A stretch of 64,000 nucleotides of DNA. It comes from Dryomyza anilis (taxonomy: Eukaryota; Arthropoda; Insecta; Diptera; Dryomyzidae). The notes below the pieces were generated by a model. That model was given only the letters and a program-made list of their open reading frames with translations, had not been told where the DNA came from and did no database searches. The stretch is taken from positions 104,304,464-104,368,463 of the forward strand of contig OX638131.1 of the NCBI GenBank assembly GCA_951804985.1. The letters are read 5' to 3'. The translations under genes and the position numbers were made by a program. How positions within the stretch are numbered: position 1 is the first letter of the stretch; each line of letters opens with the position of its first letter. Of this stretch, positions 48,054-59,780 are shown piece after piece.

Positions 48054-49340
48054 AGGACTGCGTCGAATAAAATTGTCCGTTACATATCTTCCCATAATGT
48101 GCTATTGCAAGATTCAAATTAAAAAAATTTGATCATAGTAGCTCTGAATTAAATGGCAGAAAAAAATTTGTGTCAGTTATAGTCAATACAAAATTTATTT
48201 AACGCGAAAATGGCAAACGAAGTGGAAGTGCGAGAAAATATAATTAAAATTTTTCAAAAAAAACCTAGTTGGTCTTTTAAAAAAATTGTCAAAGAGGTAG
48301 GGGCTAACCCTAAGACCATTTCTCGCGTTATCAACCGCTTTAAGGAAGACCTGAGTATTGATCGGAAGAAAGGTTCTGGTAAAAAAAGGCCCACATGATC
48401 GTGAAAAGTCGAAGAAGATTGTGAATATTTTAAAGAAAGATCCAAGCATATCCGGAAGGAAATTGGCGAGAAAGGCGGATTGCTCAGAATCTTTCGTGCG
48501 CAGGACTAAGAAAGAAGCTGGGCTAAAGATGTACAAGGTCCAAAAAGTTCCGGATAGAAATGCCGTCAATAATGAAACCGCAAAACAACGAGCTAAAAAG
48601 CTGAACCAAGATTTTTTTAAAAAATTCGATTGCTACATAATGGACGACGAAACTTATGTTTTAGCGGACTTTTCTCTGCTACCTGGGCAGGAATTTTATA
48701 CAGCTGATTCTAGAGGAAATGTCGCTGAAAAATTCAAATAAAAAAAATTACAAAATTCCCAAAGAAATTCCTTGTTTGGCAGGCAATTGCAGTTGTGGAA
48801 AAAGGAGCAGCTCATTCGTGACATCGGGTACAATTAATAGCGAAATATATGTGAAGGAATGCTTGCAAAAGAGATTGCTTCCATTTTTACGCCAACATGA
48901 AGTGTCCACATTTTTTTTTGGCATGACCACGCTTCAGCAAAACGGCCTTAGAGTGGATACAACAAAATGCATTGATTTTGGTGCCTAGAGAAGCCAATCC
49001 ACCAAACTGTCCAGAACTCAGGCCGATTGAGAGATACTGGGCTTTAGTAAAAAGGGAGATGAAGACAACAAAAAAAGTGGCCAAAGACTTTCAAGACTTT
49101 AAAAGAAAGTGGTCTTCAGCAGCTGTGAGGGTGTCGGACACTACCATTACAACATTAATGGAAGGGGTTCCGGAAAAATTAAAACTTTTTATTAAAAAAT
49201 ATTAATTTCTGTTTTTTTATATTTTTTTTTAAATCTAAAAATAATTTGCAAAATAAAATATTTTATTCTATAATAATTCGATTACTAGATTTCTATATTT
49301 TTTCATTTTTGTAGCGGACAATTTTATTCGACGCAGTTCT
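48054..49340 (+). mobile_element. Tc1/mariner-superfamily element, 1287 bp
   Basis: The 31-bp terminal inverted repeats differ at two positions. The left starts AGGACTGCGTCGAATAAAAT; the right, on the other strand, starts AGAACTGCGTCGAATAAAAT; both run on through TGTCCG. A TA dinucleotide lies on each side (48052-48053 and 49341-49342), as expected for this superfamily. Length and a single central transposase are typical. The termini look intact while the transposase is broken, so this copy could be moved only in trans. Confidence 0.93.
48210..49205 (+). pseudogene. Tc1/mariner transposase, frameshifted
   Basis: Starts at ATG 48210. The first frame (to 48398) encodes a helix-turn-helix (SWSFKKIVKEVGANPKTIS). 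A second frame (about 48381-48738) has GPHDR, a second helix-turn-helix (ISGRKLARKADCSESFVRR) and the first catalytic block MDDETYVLADF (Asp at 48643-48648). A third frame covers KFPKKFLVWQAI (about 48745-48785). The next gives CSCGKRSSSFVTSGTINSEI (about 48790-48850), then WHDHAS (second Asp codon 48925-48927). The last frame, to 49205, carries NPPNCPELRPIERYW, with the catalytic Glu at 49029-49031. About five frameshifts are needed, most in A- or T-runs. The nucleotide distance from second Asp to Glu fits DD34E after a 1-nt loss or DD37E after a 10-nt loss. The latter agrees better with the shortened ASAK segment (inference). Confidence 0.92.
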
Positions 49341-49342
49341 TA

Positions 49343-49779
49343 AATAAATAATTATTATTTTTAATAGATTGCTTACAAATAACTCGGAAACGTTTATCTA
49401 TTTGTCTATAACTGCGATGTCTATAGATGCTAAGTATTATTTTGCCATATATTAACCGAAACATTTTAAATTTTAATCGATTTTTTTTTTACGATGGTTT
49501 CGTAAATGTTACAAAATCATTTTCCCAAAATGAAAACGATCCATCATTACGAAAATTTCGATCATATTGCAAAAATTCCTATTGCTGTATATTATACTGG
49601 AAGTATTTTACTCGAAATATTATTATTCTGTCCATTCTGGTTTTAATATATATACGAACATTTTAAGAAATAATTTTTGTATAATAAAAGCTATTTGAAA
49701 TTATAAATCTTTCTATCATTTTACAAAATATTTGTGTATTCGTGTCTATTTAATTCAAAATTTGTAGTTTTACATATTC
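49343..49779. other. AT-rich DNA at the start of a TTTCGTAA-rich field
   Basis: Contains CGTAAATGTTACAAAATC and TTACGAAAATTTCG. The 79-codon frame at 49427-49666 has no domain. Grades into the field described for 50.1-52.25 kb. Confidence 0.5.
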
Positions 49780-49789
49780 ATAGTAACGT

Positions 49790-50071
49790 AGTTTGGACTA
49801 CGAGCCGAAAGGTCCCCGGTTCAAGCCTGGACTGGGGCTAACAACATCTTTTCATAGAAACATTTTTTCTATACCGCGCTACCTCTCGTCAGTAAATGAC
49901 AAACCTACGAGAGTAAAACCATTGCCTATGAAAAGCTCTCACCCGCCGTTCGGATTCGGCAATAAACTGTAGGTCCCACCACTTTGAGTACAAATATAAC
50001 ACGCACAGCTCAAAATGGTGAGAGAGCTCGGCCTAAGTTCTTATAGAGCTGTAGTGCCAAACTATTATATT
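49790..50071 (+). mobile_element. tRNA-derived SINE, 5'-truncated copy, plus strand
   Basis: Starts AGTTTGGACTACGAGCC, lacking about the first 18 bases (box A) of the minus-strand copy at 15.7-16.0 kb. It then has GCCGAAAGGTCCCC, GGTTCAAGCC (box B-like), TCTATACCGCGCTACCTCTC, GTACAAATATAACA and GCACAGCTCAAAATGGTGAG. The end is AGTGCCAAACTATTATATT. A perfect 10-bp target duplication ATAGTAACGT flanks it (49780-49789 and 50072-50081), as expected for LINE-driven insertion. It has no coding capacity; the 80-codon frame from 50015 is incidental. Confidence 0.88.
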
Positions 50072-50081
50072 ATAGTAACGT

Positions 50082-52250
50082 TATTAATAGTGGATTCGTA
50101 CAAAATACGAAGTGATATGCGTAGTTTTACGAAGCAATTCAGGTATGTCACTATTTCAACTATTTTCGCATATTATAGTATTAAATTATTTTTTTCATTT
50201 TTCTACTTATTTGGCATTTATTTACTTATTTATTTATTTCTTAATTTAATTATATAAATATTTATATATTAATTTTCTCATTTATTTGTTCATAATATAT
50301 TCGAAATATTTCAGGCATAACTTTTAGGAATAATTATTGTAACATTATATATTTCGTAACTTTACAAAGCCTCAAAATTGCAATTTTTCATTTTATGTAT
50401 ACGTATATTTTGTATCTTAATGAAAATGTCTATTTCGTGAACAACTTCACTAATGATCACAGAAAATTCACCAATTTAATTCATAAAAGATTAAGTGGCT
50501 TCTCGAATTTGGTACGATTTTATTCATAGATTTCTGCCACGACTGATTTTTATGAACTGATAATTAGTTAAACATATATTTCGTAACATTACGAAAATTT
50601 ATTTGTATTATTTATGAATTTGTATGTGAATCACTCAGAAAAATATAGGATTCATTTTATACATCATAGCTATACGAAGATTCATTCTTACTGCTTTTTT
50701 AATTATTTCGTAAATAAAGTTTACGAATGATTTTTGTAAATTACGCAAATAATACAGCACAACAACAAAAAAATTATTAGCTCTCTAAGTATGATTTTAT
50801 GATGAACGTCAAGATTCTATTTATTACCTCATACACAATTTTTTCAGATGTCTCAAGTTTTTAAGTTATTTCGTAAAAGAAATATATGACAATTCTCGTG
50901 TTTTTCTACATATGTTGGTCTTAAACTTTTTGCATTTCATAACTATAAAAAGTTCAACTGTACCATATACGAAATGTATTACTTAATAATGTTCGTAAAA
51001 TAATCTAATATTATTATATTTTGTAAGTTTACGAAAAATTAGTATTAACGAAAAGAGTTTGCTGAATCACTTTCATTAATAATATTCTTAAATAGATTTC
51101 TTAAATCGTAAAAGATTTCGTAAGTTTAAGAAGTTTCTTCGAATTAAGTAGACATTTATACTTTAATCATTTTTACGAATGATATTCGCAGATTTCATCA
51201 AAAAATCAGTAAATATAATTTGTAATTAAACGAAAATGCATTCATACGTATGTGCCATTTTTTCTTTTTTTTCCTACAATTTTATTACCTGTTTCTTATT
51301 TATAATTTTACGAGGGTTACCTTTTGGTGAAATCAAAAAAAATATTACTTCGTAAGTTTACGAAAATTCACTCGTATTACAAATGATCTATTTCAAAGAT
51401 CACTTAATTTTTTTATAATTTATTAAATTTCATATATTAATATATTTCAAAACTTTGCGAAAGGCCATCTGTACAATATACGTAATAATTAATGAATTAA
51501 TTCTTGTTCTTCGTAAAATATATATGAATATTATATCTGTTTGTCACTTTATGAAGGTTCATTCGAATTATGTGCAAAATATTTTGTAAGACATTTTTAT
51601 TTTTTATTAAATTTCGTATATCATTATATTTGGCAACATTACGAAAGACCATAATAAACAAAATATTAATCAATAGTCATCGTAAAATAACGAATAATAT
51701 TTTATTTTGTAACTTTCATTCATACAAAACATGACTTATTTTTCGTTTCTACATACTATTTTTAAACATTTTTTCGAAGCCTATTTTTATGAAAGTTTTT
51801 GTTGAAATGAAAAAATTATAATATTTCGTAACTTTACAAAAGTTTATGCATACTAGAAATGAATTATTTCGAAAATTATATAATGTGTTTAATAATTTGT
51901 TAAACTTCGTATATTATTATTATGTTTCTTTACGAAAGTATAGCTTATATTAAATTGGTTTTCATAAATTAAAAGATGGTTTTCGTAAAATATACGAGTA
52001 ATATTATGTTTCGTAAGTTTTCGAAACTTATTTCATACTATATATGAAAAAATATTTCGTGCATTAATTTCATGTAAATTTATAAAAATGCACTAATATT
52101 TTTCGTAAATTTATTTCGTAACTATACGCAAGTTTAATTGTGCATATTTGAACTTGGATTTTATTACGAAAGAATTTCGTAAATTACACTTAATAAATTT
52201 AGGAAAATTTCAATTATTTTTTTGCTATTATTTTCGAACTCCTTTCACAA
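50082..52250. repeat. TTTCGTAA...TTACGAAA palindrome-rich field
   Basis: TTTCGTAA(C/G)TTTACGAAA-type inverted motifs recur at about 50338, 50578, 51349, 51829 and 52007. Many half-sites (TTCGTAAAAT, TTACGAAAG) lie between. Longer similar contexts (TACGAAAATTCACTCGTATTA and relatives) suggest diverged copies of one ancestral repeat rather than chance. No fixed period. No gene. Confidence 0.6.
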
Positions 52251-53584
52251 ATATTTTCTGAGTGCATCGATGTATTGTTTATCCCCTAACTGTTAACCTT
52301 AACACACCTTTTGCAATTATTAACACTATGTTAACCACATTCATCAATACACATTTCCATTAAATTGCTTTTCCTCGAAGTCCTTATACCTCAGCCAGCA
52401 ACCAATGATCTGTCACATTATTCTCCTACCAGCACCATGACTATTTCTATCACATTTCAAATCATCACTATATTCAATACAATGAAAACATTAATACTGC
52501 AAAAAAAATACCAAAGTCATTGCATGAAGTTGTTGTCTGCATTGAAACCAAGTTTTCAATTCATTGCCAACTCATTGCAGTGCCATCCTTTTATTCCGTC
52601 GTTCATTCGTTCAGTCATTCATACATGGAGGATGATGCATTTTCATTTCCGTTTCCTGTTTGCATTTTACATAAGTATGCGACGGGGGGGATTTTTCTTT
52701 TCTATTTCATGCGGATTCGAATGCGGATTCATCTTGAAATTTCTGCACATTGAAGTTTAGTCTTTTGTGCAAAGTTTTTCTCAATATTTGTGCATGTTCC
52801 GCTTTAGTAGTAGTTTTTTCGAGATTTATTTCAAAAAATCAAATAATTTTTCTATTGCTTTTTTTTGTTGACAGTCACTAATGTCATGTTTATTTAAAAG
52901 TTTCACCATTAAATTTTTACGCTCACTAAGCTGTGGACTTGGAAAGTTCGAAAACAAATACAAAAACCCGAATTGAAGAGGTGACAGCACTACTGCCGCA
53001 GTCAGTTTAACTTTTCTTTTGTTGGGGAGTTTGAATTGAAAAATTTTGAAATAAAAAAAAGCGATGATCACAAAAGTTGCACAACCGTATTATTTGAGTT
53101 TACAACAAGTCGAAAGATATGCAGTTGTTTCTGCAGATGTTTAAACATTTTATTTTAGTGAAATAAATGTGATTGTTTTTGAAGAGTTTTGAGCAATATT
53201 AAGCTATATTTTGTACAACAGAAATTTTGATATGTGCAATATCGAAATGTACAATTTTGAGTATATGAAAAAATATTGAAAGCAATTTTAACAAATTGTT
53301 CAATTAAAGTAATACTTTGTATTTTTTATAGTTTCAGGTAAACCTATCACTGTTTAAATATTTTCCGTTTTGCATAAAGTATTTTATTGAGTGTGTAACA
53401 ATGCGCAATATCAAAAACAATATAAAAGAGTTCACAGCTATTTTTGAAAATAATAAAAATTAATGCAAAAACTGACATAAATTCAGCTGCAGTATTTGTA
53501 CACATTTCTGCATATTGATGTTGGAGTATAAATGCATTTTGTTTACCATAAAACCGTATTTATACTATACATTCGTATTATTAT
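52251..53584. other. Unique DNA, no confirmed gene
   Basis: 52270-52760 is GC-richer and holds overlapping plus-strand frames (52365-52760, 131 codons; 52520-52753). Neither has a recognisable domain. The sequence includes TTCATTCGTTCAGTCATTCA simple repeats. 52800-53580 is AT-rich and featureless. Confidence 0.45.
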
Positions 53585-55630
53585 TATTATTTTTTTGATT
53601 CGAATTTTCCTAAGAAATTTCATACTTTTACTAAAATTTCATATTTTTACTTAAATTTAGTATTTTTCGAAAATTTTGTATTTCTACTAAAAATTTCGTA
53701 ATTTTACTGGAATTTCGTATTTTACTAATCATCTCATATTCTAACTGAAATTAGTAGTTTTTCTAAAATTTCGTAAATATACTAAAATTTCTACTTAAAT
53801 TTAATTTTGTTTAATTAAAATTTAGTATTTATACTCAAATTTCATATTTTTATTAACAATTTTGCTCAAATTTCGTGATTTTAATGTGATTTCGTACTCT
53901 TACTAATATTTCGTAATTTTTCTCAAATTTCAAATTTTTATTACCGTATTTTATTCAAATGTCTTATTCTTTACTAAAATATCGTATTTTACGAATATAT
54001 CGTATATTTAAAAAAATATCATATATTTAGGAAAATTTCGTAAATATACGAAAATAGCGTATATTTACGAAAATATCGTTTATTACAAAAATATTAATGT
54101 TATTTATTTCACTTCGTATCGTTTGCGTATATGCGTATTTCATAAAAAATGTACACTATAAAGCTTACAATTTTTACGAAATACGAATATACGCAGTAGA
54201 TACAAAGTGAAATAAATACCCTTAAAGTTTATTTAGAAAATTTCATATTTTTTTACTAAATTTTCAATTTTTACTGAAATTCTTTAATTCTGCTATTTAA
54301 TTTTTAACTAAAACTTCGTAGGTTTACTCAAATTTTGAATTTTTAATTAAATTTTGTATATTACTCAATAATAATAATTTTAATAAAGTTTTACTTATAC
54401 AAATATTTCATATTTTTACTAAAATTAAAGTTTGTACTTAAATTTTGTACTAAAAATTTCGTATTATTACTAAAATTTTGTATATTACTCTAATTTCGAT
54501 TTTTTTTATAAATCTTATGTTTTATTTAAATAACGTAATGTTACAAAAATTTCGTTTTTTTACTAAAACTTCATTTTTTTTTAACGAATGTTTCGTATAT
54601 ATGTGAAAATATCGATTTTTACGAAAAGTTCGTATAATTACGAAAATTTCTATTTCTGGCTAAAATTACGTATTTTTATTATTAATTTTAAATCGTATTT
54701 TTTATTTACATAAACTCTTATATTTACAACAACAGTCAACAGTCAAACAGACAAATTTCTTCATATTTCTTATACTTGTGAAAATATCGTTTTTTACGAA
54801 AAGTTGGTATGATTACGAAATTTCTATTTTTGTCTAAAATTACGTATTTTTAGTATTAATCGTATTTTTACAAAAATAAATTGAATATTTACAAAAACTC
54901 TTAAATTTATTAAACATTCGAATTTCTTTGACGAAAGTTTCGTATATTTTGTAAATATATCGTTTCTTACGAACATTTTTTATGATTACGATAATGTCTC
55001 TTTCTTTTTAACTATTGATATGTATTTTAAATTTTATTTTTACAAAAAAAAAAATTAAATATTTACAAAAACTCTGATATTTACTAAACAATCGTATTAT
55101 TACGAATATTTTTATCAAAAATTCTTAATTTTTCTAAAAACTCGTATTTTCATTTTAAATTGTATTTTTACAAAAACAATCAAATATTTACATAAACTCT
55201 TATTTTTACTAAACAGCCAAATTTCTTCATATTTCTTATATTTGTGAAAATGTTGTTTTTTACGAAAAGTTCGTATGATTACGAAATTTCTATTTTTATT
55301 TAAAATTACGTATTTTTAGTATTAATTAGAATTTTAAATCGTATTTTTCCAAAAAAAAACAAATATTTACAAAAACTCTTAAATTTATTAAACGGTCGAA
55401 TTTCGAAAATTTTGTAAATATATCGTTTTTTACGAACATTTTTTATGATTACGATAATCTCTCTTTCTTTTTAACTATGAATTTGTTATTTAAATTTTAT
55501 TTTTACAAAAAAAAAAAATATACAAAATCTCTTATATTTACTAAACAATCGTATTATTACGAATATTTTACCAAAAATTCTTAATTTTCTAAAAACTCGT
55601 ATTTGTAATAAATTCAGAATTCAATAAAAA
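53585..55630 (+). repeat. Diverged 19-20-bp satellite D1 (TTTTACTAAAATTTCGTAT)
   Basis: Degenerate units of about 19-20 bp. From about 54735 a higher-order structure appears: blocks AAATTTCTTCATATTTCTTA, TTTTTTACGAAAAGTT, ATGATTACGAAATTTCTATT and TCTTTCTTTTTAACTAT recur with an offset near 460 bp (54735-55155 and 55200-55605). A 54-bp-arm hairpin is embedded at 54099-54219. Confidence 0.75.
54099..54219. mobile_element. Hairpin with ~54-bp arms, possible tiny MITE
   Basis: The left arm 54099-54152 (TATTTATTTCACTTCGTATC, GCGTATATGCGTATTTC) pairs with the right arm 54166-54219 (GAAATACGAATATACGC, GATACAAAGTGAAATAAATA). The loop is about 13 bp. Several mismatches are spread along the arms. It differs from the flanking satellite, so it may be an insertion or a local inversion. 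Confidence 0.6.
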
Positions 55631-56640
55631 AAAAAAGTATTTTTAAATAACATTGCGAATTTTTACAAAACATTTATATTTGACTACGAATTGAAATGCT
55701 AATTTAAAAATTATAATTCGCTTAAATTAATTACACTTTTTTTACATTTTAATGAGAAAATATTCTGTACAAAACCATTTATTAAATTGACATATACAAA
55801 GAAATATTTTTGATAATATTTTCAATATATCACTCGTGATAAATATGCTCGAACAATTTAAAAACGTGTTGCTGAAAATTAAAAAAAAAATACAAAAACG
55901 GTTTGACTACAACAACAGCATTTAAAGCAAAACTTTTAAATATTGAAATGTTGTGTAATTTTAAAACAGTTCGAAATATATATCTCACAAATTTACTCTT
56001 AACTATAACAAGTCTTCGAATTATGATTAGATAAAGACAGAAAAAAATGGAACTGTGCATGATGCTTTTCTATATGCGCAACAACATCTAATGATTGCCG
56101 ACATTTTTCAACAACTGTCAACACAGGTCGCAATGACAGCAATGACAATAAAAATAAAACAAAATATAATACCAAAGAAATGAAACTCGTAAAAAATCTG
56201 ACAAACATAACATTATTTCAACAAAAAAATAACAACTAAGCAAAGCAAAGAATTCTGACAACGTAATCAAAAAATACTCAACCGAATTAACTACAGATTC
56301 GTCACTCGAACACCCAACAATATGTTTTCCATGGATTCCATGGTTTGTTCTATGGTCCAACCAAATAGTCATTAATCTCAGATGAGGACATCAGCATGAC
56401 AGGTACAGAATAGAAATTGTTTGGAGAACAAAAAAAAAATAAAAGAAATGTTTTTTTGTTAGACTTAAATTGTTCAAGGAATGGTATCAATAATGATGTA
56501 ATTTTTAGCAAATAAATACGATTTTAAATTGAATTTAATGGAATAGAAAAATACATAAATTGGTATTAAGTACCAGTTAGGTAGTATAAATGTTATAAAT
56601 TTAAACGGTATACAGTCAAATCATACACATTTTTAACAAA
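55631..56640. other. Unique DNA, no supported gene
   Basis: Minus-strand frames at 55830-56060, 55999-56208 and 56118-56372 overlap each other in different frames and are hydrophobic or low complexity. 56270-56400 is the most complex stretch and contains the palindrome CCATGGATTCCATGG. Confidence 0.5.
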
Positions 56641-58480
56641 AAATTAAATTTTAACTAACAGTAATACTTTTACTTAATATACGTGTTTGTACACTAAAGA
56701 TTCGTATAATAATAAAATCCTATTTATATGAAATATTCATGTTTATACTAAAAATTCATATTTTAAATAAAAATTCTTAATTTTATTAGATATTTGTGTT
56801 TTTTACTAAAAAAAAAATCGTAAACATACTATTTTATTCTAAAAATTCGTATTTATTCGTATTTTTATAAAAAAAAAATTTACTAAAAACTCGTATTTTA
56901 CTAAAATTCGTATTTTTACTAAAAATTCGTATTTTTACTAAAAACTAGTATTATTTCCTTAAAACTATATAATAATTTCTCTCTTATAACTCGTATTTTT
57001 ACTAAATATTTGTATTTTTAATATATAATCATAAATCGTATTTTTGCTTAAAATTGGTATTTTTACTCAAATTCACATTTATACTCAAAATTCATATTTT
57101 TACATAAAATTCATATTAATGCTAAAAATTCGTATTATTACTAAAAAAAATCGTATGTCTACTCAAAAATCGTATTTCTACTCAAAATTCGTATTTTTAC
57201 TCAAAATTCAAAATGTATGCACAAAAATCGTATTTCTACTCAAAATTCGTATTTTTACTCAAAATTCGTATTTTTACTCAAAATTCGTATTTTTACTCAA
57301 AATTCATATTTTTACTCAAAATTCGTATTTTTGCACAAAAATCGCATTTCTACTCAAAATTCGTATTTGTACTCAAAATTCGTATTTTTGCTCAAAATTC
57401 GTATTTTTACTCCAAATTCATATTTTTACTCAAAATTCGTATTTTTGCTCAAAATTTATATTTTTACATAAAATACATATTAATGCTAAAAATTCGTATT
57501 ATTACTAAAAAAAATCGTATGTCTACACAAAAATCGTATTTCAACTCAAAATTCACATTTTTACTCAAAATTCACATTTTTACTCAAAATACATATTTTT
57601 ACGTAAAATTCATATTAATGCTAAAAATTCGTATTATTACTTAAAAAAATTGTATTTCTACTCAAAATTCGTATTTTACTCAAAATTCGTATTTTTGCTC
57701 AAAAATCGTATTTCTACTCAAAATTCGTATTTTTACTCAAAATTCGTATTTTTACTCAAAATTCGTAGTTTTACTCAAAATTCGTATTTTTACTCAAAAT
57801 TCGTATTTTTGCTCAAAATTCGTATTTTTACACAAAATTCGTAATTTCGTATATTTACTTAAAATTCATATTTTTTTACTCAAAATTCGTATTTTTAATC
57901 AAATTTTGTATTTTATTCAAAATTCGTATTTCTACTCAAAAATAGTAAAGTATTGTTTATTAAAATTCGTATTTTTACTCAAAATTAGTATTTTTGCTCA
58001 AAATTCGTATATATACTTAAAATTTGTATTTTTACTTAAAATTTGTATTTTTACTCAAATTTTGTAATTTATTCAAAATTCGTATTTTGACTATAAATTC
58101 GAATTTTTTTTTAAAAAAATCGAATTTAACTGAAACATACGAATTTATCTAAAATTTAAACGAGTAAATTTATACTAAAAAAAATAACGCGTATTTTTAA
58201 AAATTCATTATATACTAAAATTTAAATTTTTAAAATTCGTATTTTTTCTAAAATTTCTACTTTTTTTTTTTTTGCTAAAATTCGAATTTTTCCAAAATAG
58301 TCCTATTGTCACCAAAAAAAATCTTATTTTTACTCAAAATTTGTATTTTTACTAAAAATTTGTATTTTTACTAAAAATTAGTATTTTTACTAAAATAGTA
58401 AAAAAACTTCGTATTTTTACTAAAAAATTCGTATTTTTACTAAAAATTCGTACTTTTACTAAAAATTTGTATTATTAAAA
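56641..58480 (+). repeat. 19-bp satellite D2, unit TTTTTACTCAAAATTCGTA
   Basis: Best preserved at 57160-57850, with diverged edges. A marker block CATATTAATGCTAAAAATTC then GTATTATTACT occurs near 57113, 57477 and 57612, so longer blocks have been duplicated. Because 19 x 3 = 57, the repeat yields long frames with a 19-residue periodic product (Phe/Tyr/Ser/Lys/Ile-rich). These are not genes. The unit is alignable with satellites A and B. Confidence 0.93.
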
Positions 58481-59780
58481 AATCATGAATAGAAAAATTT
58501 TAAAATTTTGAAAAATTAATACTTGATTAACTTCAAAACTAACTAATTAACGAACTGCAAAATTTTAAGAGTTCGTCTCATTTTACAAATACTAAATAAA
58601 AAATATTTAATTTGTTAATTTAGTGCTTTGATTTGCAATAAATTATACACATTTTTGCAGCAACTTTTTTCCCATATATACTCCCATGTCGGAAGTTCAA
58701 CTTTTGCACGGTTTTCATCGCATATGCGGATGCGTTACTCAATTTGAGTTGAATTCAGTCATACCACTTTGGTACGAATTTTACATTTGTTGTTGTAAAA
58801 ATGTGAACCCTCTTTTTTTGAATTTTATTATTATTCATATTCATTTTGTCCCTTCCTGCCACTATATTCGCTTGATGCGCTATGCTGTAAAATGGCGCCA
58901 AACGGATGCTGCGGTTTTCATAACAGTTTCGAAAATTGTTGAAAGTTGTGAGATTCAACAGATGCACCGACTGAGTGACTGGCTGCATCCGACAACTATG
59001 AGGAGTACAATAATAAAAATAAAATCAACAACAGCAATGACAACAGCAACGGCAACAGCAGTAGCAGCAACATTATCTACAGCATTAACATTTTAATAAA
59101 ATGCACAAAAAAATAAAATAAATTTAAATATGTTTGCGTTCATTTAAATCCAGCTGTCGAATTATTTGCTTGAATGCACACTTTTGGAAAGTTATTGTTG
59201 CTGTTGCGACTGCTGTTTTTGCTGTTGTTAACTGCAATGGTTGCTATTGCTACGACAAGCAGTCACAGCAACAGCTTTTATTTCCGCTATTTTGATTTTT
59301 TTTTAGTTTAGTTTAGTGCTGTGTTTTAGTAGTTTTGTTTATATTGCTGTTGATAAATCATTAAGTAAAATAATTTAAATATGCAGATTGTAATTAGCAT
59401 GGAGTACGTTGTACTAATTTGATCTATTCCAAAATGTATTTAAAATTTAAATTAAACATAATTAAACTTGAAATTTAAATTTTGAATTTAAAATTATATT
59501 TTCTAAATGTAATTTTTTTTTTTAAATTGCACTAGTAAATCGTGTAATAAAACTCTTTTAAAAAATCAAAAATGTCTCCAATTCAGCTGTCGAATTTACT
59601 TCACTTTTGGCCTTAACAATGGCTATTATTCACTTTGGCGTATCCGTTCGAATTCATACTTTTTGCAGTATTCTTCAGAAAGCAGTATTTTATTTAATTT
59701 TTTTGTTACTTTATCGATTAGGCAAGCATATTGTATTCAAAGTAGAAAGATAAAGAAAAAATAGACAAAATTAGGTGACA
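58481..59780. other. Unique island with CAA/CAG and GCT/GTT triplet tracts
   Basis: 58690-59095 carries a 136-codon plus frame whose 3' part (59020-59090) is an ACAGCAACGGCAACAGCAGT-type triplet tract giving Thr/Ala-rich translation. A complementary GTTGCTGTTGCGACTGCTG tract is at about 59198. Antisense frames overlap. No domain; I do not call a gene. Confidence 0.45.

Noticed and set aside
48195..48569. 124-codon minus-strand frame within the Tc1/mariner element
   Set aside because: Antisense shadow of the transposase; the plus-strand frames carry the conserved motifs.
52365..52760. 131-codon frame as an exon
   Set aside because: Contains simple-repeat-derived sequence and a parallel frame of similar quality; no domain.
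57044..57844. Periodic Phe/Tyr/Ser/Lys frames up to 154 codons
   Set aside because: Produced by a 19-bp satellite, where three units make one 57-base in-frame period; not a repeat protein.
59020..59096. CAA/CAG tract as a polyglutamine-type exon
   Set aside because: In its open frame it reads Thr/Ala-rich, and a complementary tract nearby is equally non-coding; no flanking coding signal.
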